64,000 bases of DNA, taken from contig WELA01005182.1 in the NCBI GenBank assembly GCA_009602735.1, positions 486,245-550,244 of the forward strand, given 5' to 3'. This stretch comes from Mesotaenium endlicherianum (taxonomy: Eukaryota; Streptophyta; Zygnematophyceae; Zygnematales; Mesotaeniaceae). The notes under the pieces are model-generated. The model was not told the DNA's origin, made no database searches, and saw nothing but the letters and a program-made list of their open reading frames with translations. Positions 15,412 through 26,247 of this stretch are shown piece after piece. The translations under genes and the position numbers were made by a program. Numbering within the stretch: position 1 is the stretch's first letter; each line of letters starts with the position of its first letter.

Positions 15412-16613
15412 AGTCCAGCCGTCATGAGAGCTTCTTTTTCAGCCGGGGAGAGTCTTGCTTTCACTCCTTGCTGGTTTCTTGCATCATAAGTGTCATTGGA
15501 GGGTCTTCCACTCTTCCGGGCAGCCGCGGGGTCCCTTTTAATAACTCCGATTTCCATGGGTGTGGGTCCAGATTCGGATGTGGAAGGGGCTGCGTACACC
15601 CGCGTCGTCGGTACCCGTGAAGATGAAGGCACGGAGTGCTTGAAATCCAAGGTATCCACCTTTTGGGCCACTTCAATGATCTTTGAGAAGTCCGTCAAGT
15701 CGCGTAACTCCACTTCCTTTGCCACCTTGGGTTTGAGGCCAAAGATGTAACGGTCAATCTTCTCCTCGAGAGACATGTTGGGGATCTCAAGAGTGAGGGC
15801 GTGAAATCTGGATGTATACTCTTGAACGGACGTCGTTTGCTTGAGATGGTGGAGCTTTCCTCGGGCAATCTTCTCCGCATTGATGGGCATGAATTGCTTC
15901 TTGAGGGCCTCACGAAAATCTGCCCATCTTGCATATGATGGTGGGGGCTCTTGGCCGAGCATGGGGTGCGCCATAGCTTGATATATAGCCGCTTGATAGT
16001 TACGCCACCATGATGTTGCTGCTCCTCTAAGTAAGGTAACGGCAAAGGGAACGTAGTCCTCCTCGGGTACTTCAAGGAACGCGAGGTACGTCTCCACTTG
16101 GTAGAGCCATAAATTCAGGTTGGCACCTTTCCCGGGGTTGAAAGTGTCGGGTTTGCCGGGCTTGATGAGTTTCCTTGCTCTCGTTGGCTCTTGTGGAGGC
16201 GCTTGAGCCGGGGCTGGATTTTGAGCATTGCTCGCAATAGGGGCAACCATGGCAGCCATAGCTTCTCTTGACGCTTGCACGGTTGCTTCATAGGTGGCCA
16301 AGCCCACTTGGTTGTGGACGGTCATTAGGAAGGCTGCCCACTCATTTGCGGGAACTCCTTGTGGTGGGGTCAACTTTGCTATAGCGGCTGCCACGGGATT
16401 TGACGGTGCTCCTCCTTGTGGTGCTTCTTGTTGTTGCAGATTTCCTTGAGTAGGCTCTCCCATCGACGCTGGAGGAGGGTGTGCTCCTCCTTGTGGTGCT
16501 TCTTGTTGTTGCAGATTTTCTTGAGTGGGCTCTCCCATCGGCGCTGGAGGAGGGTGTCTTGGAGAGGAAGGGCTTCCTTCGAAAGCTTGCTGTTGGTCTT
16601 GAGGATCGGCCAT
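15333..16613 (-). CDS. Gag of the first family A unit, 426 aa
   Basis: An open frame with a proline/glutamine-rich N-terminus, a capsid-like middle ([33 protein letters not shown]) and a C-terminal CCHC zinc knuckle [14 protein letters not shown]. Near residues 20-70 a 25-residue unit ([17 protein letters not shown]) occurs twice, against once in the neighbouring unit. Pol overlaps its 3' end in the -1 frame, the arrangement from which this family commonly makes a Gag-Pol fusion by frameshifting. Confidence 0.85.
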   Translation of the reverse strand: MADPQDQQQAFEGSPSSPRHPPPAPMGEPTQENLQQQEAPQGGAHPPPASMGEPTQGNLQQQEAPQGGAPSNPVAAAIAKLTPPQGVPANEWAAFLMTVHNQVGLATYEATVQASREAMAAMVAPIASNAQNPAPAQAPPQEPTRARKLIKPGKPDTFNPGKGANLNLWLYQVETYLAFLEVPEEDYVPFAVTLLRGAATSWWRNYQAAIYQAMAHPMLGQEPPPSYARWADFREALKKQFMPINAEKIARGKLHHLKQTTSVQEYTSRFHALTLEIPNMSLEEKIDRYIFGLKPKVAKEVELRDLTDFSKIIEVAQKVDTLDFKHSVPSSSRVPTTRVYAAPSTSESGPTPMEIGVIKRDPAAARKSGRPSNDTYDARNQQGVKARLSPAEKEALMTAGLCFYCKEKGHRALSCPKKLSKNGQRR

Positions 16614-16637
16614 CTTCTTGTGCTACCAAAGTGCCTA

Positions 16638-16649
16638 GCTCCGATACCA
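16638..16649 (-). other. Primer-binding site, initiator-Met tRNA type
   Basis: On the minus strand TGGTATCGGAGC begins one base from the LTR end. It is one change from the common plant retrotransposon site TGGTATCAGAGC, complementary to the 3' end of initiator tRNA-Met. The same site lies next to the LTRs at 22753 and 56321. Confidence 0.85.
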
Positions 16650-16650
16650 C

Positions 16651-17153
16651 TGTAGTGAAACAGATAGATAAAGTACTTAGTAAAACAGAATACTTTATCT
16701 ATTCAAGACAAGGATCTTTGAACACAAGTGGTAGCTTCTTGAAAGAGAGATGGCTTCTTGAAAGTTAATATATTTCTGGATTTTGGCAAGTACAAGAGTG
16801 ATTCTGGAATGTCTTTCTATGTTCTAGCTCTTGTTTATATACTTGCTACATAAGTAATTTCTAGGAAGGTGTATGTTGATGTGTTGGCACCCAACACATC
16901 CCAAAACTTGCCACCTCTTTCTAGAATAATGTACACATGTCCTTTTGACCTAAAAATGGCACATCTGACTTTTGCCACATGGAGTTCTTCTAGGTCTTTC
17001 CTCTAACTTCGAAAATGCCTTGGAAGGTTCAAAGGACATGAACCAAGTTACTAGAGTACCTATTCACACTTGACTCCACACAATACTACTCCAAATATAT
17101 TTGAAAACATTAAAATATATGCAAACTAATATATAATAACTCAAATCACTACA
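16651..17153 (-). repeat. Family A LTR shared by the two tandem units
   Basis: About 503 bp, with TGTAGTGA/TCACTACA ends. It serves as 5' LTR of the first unit (primer site on its left at 16638-16649) and 3' LTR of the second (polypurine tract on its right at 17154-17166). Confidence 0.9.
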
Positions 17154-17922
17154 TCACCCCCCCGATAGAAAAAGCGACGTCTCGGCGCGTCAAGTCAGGT
17201 CTTACACATGTGGAGCAAACTAGTCAACAGTTTCAAGTCAGATGCCACACATGTGAAGAGGACTAGTCAAAGGCGCCAAGTCAGGTGCTACACATGTAAG
17301 GTAGACTAGGCAAGGTCGTAGGTGGTGTGACCTTATTGGCTAGCCTACTCCTTAATGATAAAGAAAATTGTACAAGTTGGCCCAGAATCTGCCACGAACT
17401 CAAAAATTCATAGCGGCCACAGAACTGCTCCAAATCTGAAAATTCGAGTGCCAGACGGACCGCGTCGGAGAACTCTACCGGGTCACCAAATTTGAGAGCA
17501 TTCTCATTTCTGGAGTGTCGTTGAGAGCTGAGAGAGTAGGCACTCCTCCAAATCTGTGCAGAAACTTCTGAAAATCATAAGTCCTTCTATACTTCTCCAA
17601 ATTCTGCAAACTAAGTCTCAAACTGGGCGCTGTAAGATGTTCTACCAGAGTCTTGAGTTTCAGAGCATTCCAAGTTCAGGGGAAGGCACAATGTCAGAAG
17701 GCATATTCTGTCCTAACAATGCCAGCAGCCTGACCCCCTTCTACTTAGAGCATCATATCTCTCTCACCAGTGCTCCAAATTGAGCAAACTTGGACTCTAA
17801 ATGACCGGCTACTCATGGACTACAGCCAGGTAAATTTTCAGAATTTATTATGCAGAGACCTATTACCAGTAGCAGTTTTAGTTTTCTGTCCAGAAACTGC
17901 GAGAAGAGAAGAGTGTCTAATG

Positions 17923-20900
17923 TCAATTTTTCCTCTTTCTTGTTCTTGCAGGCTGCCTCCAAGGGGTCTTCTGCTGCTTCTTGATGGTGGCAGGCTGCCT
18001 CCCTGAAGTCTTCGGGCTTCTAGTAGAGAGACTTGGGGCTGGTCCAAGATGGGGGTTGGCGGCATGGAAGCGCTTCAACTTTCTCTGAACTTTGTCAAGG
18101 TAGTGCGCCGCCACCCAACTATTCTCCGAATCTGGATATCCTTTCCACTTGATCAAGTATTGCTGCTGTCTCCTGAAATTTCTCATAGCCACTATGTCTT
18201 CCACTTCGTACTCCAAATGATCATCCACTATTGTTGGGGCTGGTGGGGTTGTCACACGTCCTGGGAACTTGTTGTCGGGTTGCACATATGGCTTGAAGAG
18301 GGAAGCGTGGAATACGGGGTCGATGTGCATAGTCTGGGGAAGTTCTAGCTTGAAAGCAACGGGGTTGACTTGCTGGATAATCTTGAAGGGTCCCAAATAC
18401 TTGGGAGAGAACTTGCTGCCGGCAGGCCTGTTGTTCAGGGAAATGTTCTTGGATGATAGTAACACGTTGTCACCCACTCTGTACGTAATTTCTCTTCTGG
18501 ATCTGTTCGCCACTCTTGCTTGAGCATCTTGCGCGTGTTGTAGAGCTTTCTTCGCTGCTGTAAGGGCTGCTTCTAATGTCTCCATAAAATCTGTGGCTGC
18601 AGGTACTTCATCATGGCCAGCCGTGAAGCTCAGTGGCGTGGTCGGATGGAAGCCATAGTTGAGGAAGAATGGGGACTCTTGGGTAGAGGCCTGCGTAGTG
18701 TTGTTGTAGGCAAACTCGAGGGGGGTCAAGTACATGTCCCAGTCTTGCTCGAGGGTAGACACGTAGGCCTTTAGAGAGGTCTTTAGGGTACGATTCATAC
18801 GCTCGGTTTGCCCATCTGATTGTGGGTGGTAGGCAGTAGACATATCCAGCGATGTACCCAAGTTCTTGAAGAGATTTTTCCAGAAATGGCTTGTGAATCT
18901 TGGATCTCTATCTGACACAATTCTTGATGGTAGTCCATGGAGTCGGAAGATGTTGTCAAAGATGAGTCTTGCAAGTTGTGGTGCTGTAGCCTTAGTCGTC
19001 GTGGGAATAAAATGAGCCATCTTGGTAAGTCTGTCCACCACCGTGAGTATTGCATTATGGCCTCGAGGTGTCACGGGCAAGTCCACGATAAGGTCCATTG
19101 AGATGTCCGTCCATTGTCTTTCGGGGATTGGTAGTGGTTGGAGGAGTCCTCCCGCCTTTTGCGATGATGGCTTGATTCTTTGGCATGTGTCACAGCTCCT
19201 GCAGTACTCCTTGACTTGCTTAGACATGCCTGGCCAACAATAAGTCCTAGCTAGAACGCCCGTGGTCCTTAGGATTCCAAAGTGTCCTCCAAGAGGGTTG
19301 TCGTGTGCTTCTCGTAGAAGCAAGAGCCGGAGGTCTAAGTCATTAGGAACACATCTCTGGCCCGTATCTTGCCTCACCCAATAATTGCCTTCTTGCTTCT
19401 TGCATGGGTCCAAGGCTGCTTCTCCGTTCTTGTAGTAAGGGTCTCTTTCATAGGCGGCTGAAAATCGAGCTTCCAGATCTGTCTTCAGGGATACCATCAC
19501 TGCATTTAATTGCAGTCTTGAGAGGGGGTCAGCCGGGTTTGTCTTGCCGGGCTGGTACTGAATCGTGATGTTGTATTGTTGCAAGTATCCGCTCCATCTT
19601 GCTTGTCTCCTTGAGAGATACGGCTGCGTTTGGAGGTGCTTTAACGCCTCGTGGTCCGTGGTGACCAGTACTTTGCGTCCTTCAACGTAGCAGCGCCAAA
19701 CCTTCAAGGCATGTACAATCGCCAATGCCTCTCGCTCCGTGGTTGTATAATTTTGCTCGGCTGGATTTAGCTTCCTTGACTCGTAGGCGATGGGCTGCAG
19801 TCCCTTGCCTTGGTCTTGAAGCAGGATTGCTCCTATTGCATAGGAAGATGCATCGGTGATGACGTGGAAGGGCCAATCTGGGTTTGGACTTGGGAGTGTG
19901 AGCACCGGGGATGTGGTCAATCTTCGCTTTAACTCTTGAAATGCCTCTTCCTCTTTCTCGGTCCATGTATATAGCCTGTCCTTCTTGAGTAGATCTGTCA
20001 GGGGGGCTGCTATGTGCGAGAAGCCTTGGATGAATTTTCTGTACCAATTGGCAAATCCCAAGAATGACTGGAGTTCTTTCTTGGTCGTGGGGGTTGGCCA
20101 TTCCTCCACCACCGTGGTCTTCTTGGGGTCTATCTTGATGCCATCAGCAGTCACGTGGAGACCTAGGAACTCCACTTCTTGTTTGGCAAACTCGCATTTT
20201 GACTCCTTCGCAAACAGCTTGTTTTGCTTCAATACTTCAAGGACTTCTTTCAAGTGTCTCGCATGCTCTTCAAGGGTCTTGCTGTAGATAAGGATGTCAT
20301 CGATGAATACCACCACAAATCTGTCCAACATGGGCTGAAATATGGTGTTCATCATAGTCATGAAAGTTGCTGGCGCGTTGGTGAGTCCAAATGGCAGGAC
20401 CATGAACTCAAAATGTCCATATCTTGTCCTGAATGCCGTCTTCTCTATGTCCGGTTCTGCGATGCGAATCTGGTGGTAGCCGCTCCGTAAGTCAATCTTC
20501 GTGAAGTACTTGGCTCCAACCAGCCGGTCCATGAGCTCATCCATGCGCGGCAGCGGGTATCGATTCTTGATGGTGATCTTGTTGAGGGCGCGATAGTCCA
20601 CACACATCCTCAAGGTACCATCTTTCTTCTTGACAAATAGCACCGGGGCTCCAAATGGCGACTTGCTAGGTCGAATGAAGCCATGCTCCAGTAGCTCCTT
20701 GATTTGCTTCTTGACTTCGTCTAGCTCCGTGTATGACATTTTGAACGTAGGCCGAGAGATGGGCTTGCTTCCGGGCTCCAACTCTATCTTGTGGTCTACG
20801 AATCTTTTGGGGGGTAGGCCCTTGGGCAATTCCGGGGAGAACACTTCTTTGTAGTCCTCAAAGACTTCTTGTATCTCCTTGGGAACGGGGCTGCCTTCTT

Positions 20901-21588
20901 GACTCTCGATGTCTTTCTTGATGTCTTTTGGCGTGATCAAGGCCAAAAGAAGCTCGTGTCCCTTCCTCACAAGTCTCTTGAGTTGGAGGGCGGACAATAG
21001 TATCTCGTGTGCCGGCTTCTGGATGTCTTGGGTCTGGATATTCTGGATTGCGCGCAAAATACAGATTCTTGAAGTGATGTCATTCTTGATCTTGATAGTA
21101 CCGGTCCTCCAATCAACTTGGGGGTTGTGCTTGGTCAACCAAGGCGTCCCTAGGATGACGTCGTACTTGCCCAATTGCATGGGGGAGAACACTACTCTAT
21201 CCTTGAAGGACTTGATAGAGAGTGCCAAGGGGTACGTCTTCTTGGAAGGGGTAGTATAGGAGAATCCATCGGGCATCATAATCTCCTCGTCGTGGTCAAG
21301 AGTTCGCATAGTAATACCGTGCTTGGTGGCAAAATCTGCAGCAATGAAGTTGCCTTGAGCTCCGCTATCCACCAAGATGTGGACCTTCTCTCCTCCAAGG
21401 TAACCTCTCAAACTCATTGGGGCTGGAACGTCGTCTTCAACGGGGGTCTCCACCTCACTTGGCGTGTTGCCTTCTCGTGAAGTGGGTCTTGGGGTGGTAG
21501 GCTCCTGGCCTACCGGCGCTGTCCGTTTTTTGACAACTTTTTGGGGCATGAAAGTGCACGATGGCCCTTTTCCTTGCAATAGAAGCAT
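17923..21588 (-). CDS. Pol polyprotein of the second family A unit, 1221 aa
   Basis: One long open frame with all Ty3/gypsy chromovirus domains in order: protease near residues 75-110 ([11 protein letters not shown]), reverse transcriptase about 265-450 ([13 protein letters not shown]), RNase H about 540-660 ([22 protein letters not shown]), integrase HHCC finger (ending [11 protein letters not shown]), DDE core, GPY/F-like module (FHASLFKPY) and chromodomain ([24 protein letters not shown]). The frame overlaps gag by about 79 nt in the -1 frame. The chromodomain in related elements directs integration to particular chromatin. This is a young-looking relict. Confidence 0.9.
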   Translation of the reverse strand: MLLLQGKGPSCTFMPQKVVKKRTAPVGQEPTTPRPTSREGNTPSEVETPVEDDVPAPMSLRGYLGGEKVHILVDSGAQGNFIAADFATKHGITMRTLDHDEEIMMPDGFSYTTPSKKTYPLALSIKSFKDRVVFSPMQLGKYDVILGTPWLTKHNPQVDWRTGTIKIKNDITSRICILRAIQNIQTQDIQKPAHEILLSALQLKRLVRKGHELLLALITPKDIKKDIESQEGSPVPKEIQEVFEDYKEVFSPELPKGLPPKRFVDHKIELEPGSKPISRPTFKMSYTELDEVKKQIKELLEHGFIRPSKSPFGAPVLFVKKKDGTLRMCVDYRALNKITIKNRYPLPRMDELMDRLVGAKYFTKIDLRSGYHQIRIAEPDIEKTAFRTRYGHFEFMVLPFGLTNAPATFMTMMNTIFQPMLDRFVVVFIDDILIYSKTLEEHARHLKEVLEVLKQNKLFAKESKCEFAKQEVEFLGLHVTADGIKIDPKKTTVVEEWPTPTTKKELQSFLGFANWYRKFIQGFSHIAAPLTDLLKKDRLYTWTEKEEEAFQELKRRLTTSPVLTLPSPNPDWPFHVITDASSYAIGAILLQDQGKGLQPIAYESRKLNPAEQNYTTTEREALAIVHALKVWRCYVEGRKVLVTTDHEALKHLQTQPYLSRRQARWSGYLQQYNITIQYQPGKTNPADPLSRLQLNAVMVSLKTDLEARFSAAYERDPYYKNGEAALDPCKKQEGNYWVRQDTGQRCVPNDLDLRLLLLREAHDNPLGGHFGILRTTGVLARTYCWPGMSKQVKEYCRSCDTCQRIKPSSQKAGGLLQPLPIPERQWTDISMDLIVDLPVTPRGHNAILTVVDRLTKMAHFIPTTTKATAPQLARLIFDNIFRLHGLPSRIVSDRDPRFTSHFWKNLFKNLGTSLDMSTAYHPQSDGQTERMNRTLKTSLKAYVSTLEQDWDMYLTPLEFAYNNTTQASTQESPFFLNYGFHPTTPLSFTAGHDEVPAATDFMETLEAALTAAKKALQHAQDAQARVANRSRREITYRVGDNVLLSSKNISLNNRPAGSKFSPKYLGPFKIIQQVNPVAFKLELPQTMHIDPVFHASLFKPYVQPDNKFPGRVTTPPAPTIVDDHLEYEVEDIVAMRNFRRQQQYLIKWKGYPDSENSWVAAHYLDKVQRKLKRFHAANPHLGPAPSLSTRSPKTSGRQPATIKKQQKTPWRQPARTRKRKN

Positions 21589-22715
21589 AGTCCAGCCGTC
21601 ATGAGAGCTTCTTTTTCAGCCGGGGAGAGTCTTGCTTTCACTCCTTGCTGGTTTCTTGCATCATAAGTGTCATTGGAGGGTCTTCCACTCTTCCGGGCAG
21701 CCGCGGGGTCCCTTTTAATAACTCCGATTTCCATGGGTGTGGGTCCAGATTCGGATGTGGAAGGGGCTGCGTACACCCGCGTCGTCGGTACCCGTGAAGA
21801 TGAAGGCACGGAGTGCTTGAAATCCAAGGTATCCACCTTTTGGGCCACTTCAATGATCTTTGAGAAGTCCGTCAAGTCGCGTAACTCCACTTCCTTTGCC
21901 ACCTTGGGTTTGAGGCCAAAGATGTAACGGTCAATCTTCTCCTCGAGAGACATGTTGGGGATCTCAAGAGTGAGGGCGTGAAATCTGGATGTATACTCTT
22001 GAACGGACGTCGTTTGCTTGAGATGGTGGAGCTTTCCTCGGGCAATCTTCTCCGCATTGATGGGCATGAATTGCTTCTTGAGGGCCTCACGAAAATCTGC
22101 CCATCTTGCATATGATGGTGGGGGCTCTTGGCCGAGCATGGGGTGCGCCATAGCTTGATATATAGCCGCTTGATAGTTACGCCACCATGATGTTGCTGCT
22201 CCTCTAAGTAAGGTAACGGCAAAGGGAACGTAGTCCTCCTCGGGTACTTCAAGGAACGCGAGGTACGTCTCCACTTGGTAGAGCCATAAATTCAGGTTGG
22301 CACCTTTCCCGGGGTTGAAAGTGTCGGGTTTGCCGGGCTTGATGAGTTTCCTTGCTCTCGTTGGCTCTTGTGGAGGCGCTTGAGCCGGGGCTGGATTTTG
22401 AACATTGCTCGCGATAGGGGCAACCATGGCAGCCATAGCTTCTCTTGACGCTTGCACGGTTGCTTCATTGGTGGCCAAGCCCACTTGGTTGTGGACGGTC
22501 ATTAGGAAGGCTGCCCACTCATTTGCGGGAACTCCTTGTGGTGGGGTCAACTTTGCTATAGCGGCTGCCACGGGATTTGACGGTGCTCCTCCTTGTGGTG
22601 CTTCTTGTTGTTGCAGATTTTCTTGAGTGGGCTCTCCCATCGGCGCTGGAGGAGGGTGTCTTGGAGAGGAAGGGCTTCCTTCGAAAGCTTGCTGTTGGTC
22701 TTGAGGATCGGCCAA
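21510..22715 (-). CDS. Gag of the second family A unit, about 401 aa
   Basis: Nearly identical to the gag at 15333-16613, including the CCHC knuckle [14 protein letters not shown], but with a single copy of the 25-residue N-terminal proline/glutamine-rich unit. It lies directly behind the leader and primer site of the LTR at 22753. Confidence 0.85.
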   Translation of the reverse strand: MADPQDQQQAFEGSPSSPRHPPPAPMGEPTQENLQQQEAPQGGAPSNPVAAAIAKLTPPQGVPANEWAAFLMTVHNQVGLATNEATVQASREAMAAMVAPIASNVQNPAPAQAPPQEPTRARKLIKPGKPDTFNPGKGANLNLWLYQVETYLAFLEVPEEDYVPFAVTLLRGAATSWWRNYQAAIYQAMAHPMLGQEPPPSYARWADFREALKKQFMPINAEKIARGKLHHLKQTTSVQEYTSRFHALTLEIPNMSLEEKIDRYIFGLKPKVAKEVELRDLTDFSKIIEVAQKVDTLDFKHSVPSSSRVPTTRVYAAPSTSESGPTPMEIGVIKRDPAAARKSGRPSNDTYDARNQQGVKARLSPAEKEALMTAGLCFYCKEKGHRALSCPKKLSKNGQRR

Positions 22716-22752
22716 CTTCTTGTGCTACCAAAGTGCCTAGCTCCGATACCAT

Positions 22753-23292
22753 TGTGGTGAAACAGATAGATAAAGTACTTGGTGAAATATAATACTTCAT
22801 TTATTCAAGACAAGGATCTTTGAACACAAGTGGTAGCTTCTTGAAAGACAGATGGCTTCTTGAAAGTTAATATATTTCTGGATTTTGGCAAGTACAAGAG
22901 TGATTCCGGAATGTCTTTCTATGTTCTAGCTCTTGTTTATATACTTGCTACATAAGTAATTTTTAGGAAGGTGTATGTGGATGTGTTGGCACCCAACACA
23001 TCCCAAAACTTGCCACCTTTTTCGAGAATAATGTACACATGTCCTTTTGACCTAAAAATGGCACATTTGACTTTTGCCACGTGGAGTTCTTGTAGGTCTT
23101 TCCTCTAACTTCGAAAATGCCTTAGAAGGTTCAAAGGACATGAACCAAGTCACTAGNCTTAGAAGGTTCAAAGGACATAAACCAAGCCACTAGAGTACCT
23201 ATTCACACTTGAATCCACACAATACTACTCCAAATATATTTGAAAACATCAAAATATATGCAAACTAATATATTATAACTCAAATCACTACA
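22753..23292 (-). repeat. Family A LTR (5' LTR of the second unit)
   Basis: Begins TGTGGTGAAAC on the plus strand and ends TCACTACA. The length of about 540 bp is inflated by a single N at 23157 flanked by two near-copies of a roughly 35-bp sequence, probably an unmerged contig overlap. The right flank continues directly into exon 4 of the E2/F-box duplicate. Confidence 0.85.
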
Positions 23293-23377
23293 CGCAGGCT
23301 CCGCTTTGGCTTGCTTCATAAACCTCACCACCTTGCCTGCACTCGTCCTGAACGCAGATATTTGTGAGTTCTCTTTG

Positions 23378-23402
23378 CGGCCCCTAAACCCTAAACCCCA
23401 TT
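23378..23402. repeat. Short interstitial plant-type telomere motif (CCCTAAA)
   Basis: CCCCTAAACCCTAAACCCC, about two and a half CCCTAAA units, sits exactly where most of exon 3 of the E2/F-box duplicate is missing. The flanks match the two ends of that exon region. A telomere-motif filler at a deletion junction is a known scar of double-strand break repair; here that is inference. Confidence 0.65.
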
Positions 23403-24806
23403 TGCGGGACAGGTCAACGCCGGGCGGAGCTCGAGACTGAGGCCAATGCCGAGCAATCCTGCTCAGATAAGAGCAGCAGTGGCTGAAATGGCGGGGGAGG
23501 GGGAGCCGAAGATACTTTGTGAAGAGTGTGTGCACGCTGGAGAAGAGCATTCCTTGCGTACCACAACTGGAAACTACCACAGTGTAGGGGGCAACCGCTC
23601 GCGAGTCAAAAATGCATTCTATTTGTCGGATGAGTATGATGGCGATATCTAGAAGCGGCGTGGGCACGCAACGAACGCACCTCGGTGTAGGACAGCTTGG
23701 TGGTGAAGCACAGCAGTTGGCGCCGCAGCCACACGCCCCGCTTGCACGCCATCGCCGCCACGCGCGCGCTTGTGCGCACCGCCCCCTTCAGCATCTTGGC
23801 ATCCAACCGCTCCAGGACCCACCAGGTAGTCGCCCGGCAGCGTGCTCCAGTCAGGACCTTTCCCCTCAGCTCCAAGCCCCTCTACCGGCCCCCTCCCTTC
23901 TCCGTAATCTGACACAAAGGCCGGCGCGGGCGCGAGCTCGATCAAATTCTCTTCATACTCAACGGCCCCAATGGCCTCGTCTTCGCGAACAAGCGCCCGC
24001 AGCGCCTCCTTTGTCTCCGCCGCCTGAGAAGGCACTGGGATGAAAAGGCGCCTCCTTTGTCTCCGCCGCCACTGGGATGCTTTTCACGTAACACCTGTCA
24101 AGGCGCAAGCCCGCTTCGGTGTCCCCGCAGTGGTCTGCGCCACGTGGCACGTGAGCATAGGCGGCGAGGCCACTGAAGCCGCACGCCTGGCACTTGTACA
24201 TGCGCGCCCTCTTGCCGGCCTCCACGACGGCCTGGCAGCACTGGACACCCGAGAATGTGCTCCCGTAGTCCGGGGGATGTTCTTGGCGAAGAGAAACGAC
24301 TGCGGCTTCAGCAGCAGGCTCTGCACGCTGTACGCGCCCGACCACCCCACGTAGGGCTCCCCACATTCTTGATGGTCGCAAAGCATGTCCAGGCATATGT
24401 ATGGGTATTGCTCCGAATCTGCACGAGTGCCGAATAGGACACAGTCTTGATCACTTCCAAGCTGCGCCTCTCATGAAGGCGAGCAGTACGACAATAGCTG
24501 CTTCATGCGTTTGCTCTAAGAGGAGGTTACGACTCTTTAACACTGTGTAAGTTTCTCAGCATACACTACCTTGCCATCCGTAGAGGACGTTGGGGTGCTC
24601 CAGCCTCGAGCAGAGAAGCACCAACGAAGGCTCCATAGGATACGTGCGGGGGAACAGTAGCACCACATGGAATGTGATGCCCTTGTACGGCCCATCTTCG
24701 GCCCTCAAATTGCAGTACCATTGACTCAGGTCGTTCTTGAGGGGCGTAGCGGAGACACGTGGTAGTGGCTCAGCGCGCACCTCCCTCAGGTCCCTTTGAA
24801 GCCTCA

Positions 24807-25296
24807 TGTAATACATCGTTATATTAGTAGATATAATATTCATTTAAATATAATAGTTAATTAAGTTCAGCCTGTTGAACTCTAGTTAATAATCAGTCTG
24901 CTGGACTTCATATTTATATCAGTTTAATGACTCGGCCGGAAGCAGCAGGCTGAAGTCAACTTAAGTCAGCTTGCTGACACATTCTTTGACAGCCAGCTGA
25001 CTTCCGTACTTGGTAGCAGCGAACTGCCTCGATATGCATCTAAGTGTGGTATGCTAGATGCATGGCCAGATGACATCCCTATGATGGATGGCGATTCGGG
25101 ATGATGGGAGATGGCGGTGGATTTGGTTAACCGAGGTCCTACCAACGTGGTTAACTCCCGGGTAGGCGGTGCCATCGCATTGGCCGTTGAACAGTAAACT
25201 CATTCCATGTACGTATGCTAGGCATTGCTCTCGAGTTCGGCATTCGAAAACGAGGCCAACTCTCTTGTGCAGCTTACTGAAAGAGATCTGAATCCA
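24807..25296 (+). repeat. Family C LTR, left
   Basis: About 490 bp, starting TGTAATACATC and ending near GAATCCA. It shares with the right copy a long unbroken match that includes the block AACCGAGGTCCTACCAAC followed by GTGGTTAACTCCCGGGTAGG. Confidence 0.85.
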
Positions 25297-25339
25297 ATTT
25301 ACCTCTAAGTTCAGGAGAGTTTTAATGGGGTTAATGGGA

Positions 25340-26197
25340 GTCAAGTTGCTGCTCAACACAGCAAACCACCCTCAGACTGATGGGCAGACTGAAAGAACTA
25401 ACCAAGTTTTGTAAGAGGTACTGAGAGCCTATATTAACCAAAAACAAGATAATTGAGATGACCTGTTGCCTCGAATCCAGTTTGCGGTCAACAGTGCGGT
25501 GCACTCTTCAACGGGCAAGACTCCTTTTAAACTCAGCCTGGGTAGAGTCCCTAAGTCTCCTTTAGATGTCCTAGGGGAGTCTTTAACTCACCCTGAAGGG
25601 ATTGACAATCCGGTCTTCCTCCGGTTAACTCAGGAGTTTGCTGACACCCTGTCAGAAGTCCAGCAGAACCTGCACAAAGCCCAAGAAAACCAACAAAAAT
25701 ACGCTAATCGACACCGTCGGGAGCTGACATTTTCTAAGGGCAATTTGGTCAAACTGCATTCTCAGCACCTGTACCTCCCTGGTGCTTGTACCTGAAAAAG
25801 CTTGGACCTGTCTGGGTCGGTCCATATTCGGTGGTACGTCGTGTCGGTCAGAATGCTTACAAACTGAACATGTCAGCCGAATACAAGGGTCATCCGGTCT
25901 TTAATGTCTCCTTCCTGGAACCATACATCAAAGGTGATACACTGTTCACAGGTCGGTTACCTGTCCAACCGGGACCAATCCCCGCTGTCCGGGACGGCGG
26001 ACCCTGAGGAATATGAGGTTGAGGAGATTTTAGACGCGCGCTCGATCCGTCGATCGTCTAAATATGTCATGAAGTACCTCATTTGATGGAAGGGTTACGA
26101 TGCCTCTGGGGACACTTGGGAATTTAAAGACCATTTGACTAATGCCAAAGGGGCGTTGAAACGGTTCCACCTTCGGGCGGCTGGAGCACCTCCCTAA
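25340..26197 (+). pseudogene. Integrase C-terminus and chromodomain remnant of family C (broken)
   Basis: Legible pieces include the end of the integrase core ([16 protein letters not shown]), a GPY/F-like module (FNVSFLEPYIKGD) and a chromodomain (EYEVEEILDARSIRRSSKYV, then WKGYDASGDTWEFKDHL). The protein is clearly distinct from family A but of the same chromovirus class. The reading frame has a few breaks. Confidence 0.8.
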
Positions 26198-26247
26198 TAG
26201 TCATTTCAGTTGACACGGGAAGGTGACAGGAGGTCCTGTCTCCATTT

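Larger units (their letters stand above)
10481..23292 (-). mobile_element. Tandem Ty3/gypsy chromovirus array, family A: LTR-int-LTR-int-LTR
   Basis: Two complete internal regions share a central LTR: LTR 10481-10989, internal 10990-16650, LTR 16651-17153, internal 17154-22752, LTR 22753-23292. All parts lie on the minus strand. Each internal region starts at a primer site one base from its LTR and ends at a polypurine tract, (G)7TGA on the minus strand, abutting the next LTR. The array sits inside exon 4 of the broken E2/F-box copy. The outer flanks (GGAGA left, CGCAG right) are not a matching 5-bp target duplication, so the outer ends probably do not come from one simple insertion. LTRs and coding regions are very alike by eye, which suggests a recent origin. 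The first unit is broken in pol by a few changes; the second looks nearly whole. Confidence 0.9.
8893..24806 (-). pseudogene. Broken duplicate of the E2/F-box fusion gene, split by retroelements
   Basis: Segments match the exons of 2769-6814 in the same order and strand: exon 7-like 8893-9520, exon 6-like about 9682-9810, exon 5-like about 10018-10243, exon 4-like 10365-10480 and 23293-23337, a short exon 3 remnant about 23413-23465, exon 2-like 23681-24418 and exon 1-like 24570-24806. The active-site motif ICLDML, the HPN motif and the F-box end LRRQLLCFTTKLSY are still legible, and the donors after exons 1, 2 and 6 are kept. It is not functional as a unit. Exon 4 holds a 12.8-kb retroelement array, most of exon 3 is missing, exon 7 has frame disruptions and an in-frame stop, and the N-terminal end is cut at 24806 by an LTR. 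A single N at 9366 is flanked by a short duplicated sequence and may be an assembly artefact adding to the damage. Confidence 0.85.

Noticed and set aside
10476-23297. Target duplication around the tandem array
   Set aside because: Left GGAGA and right CGCAG do not match, and the left LTR lacks its first base, so none is claimed.
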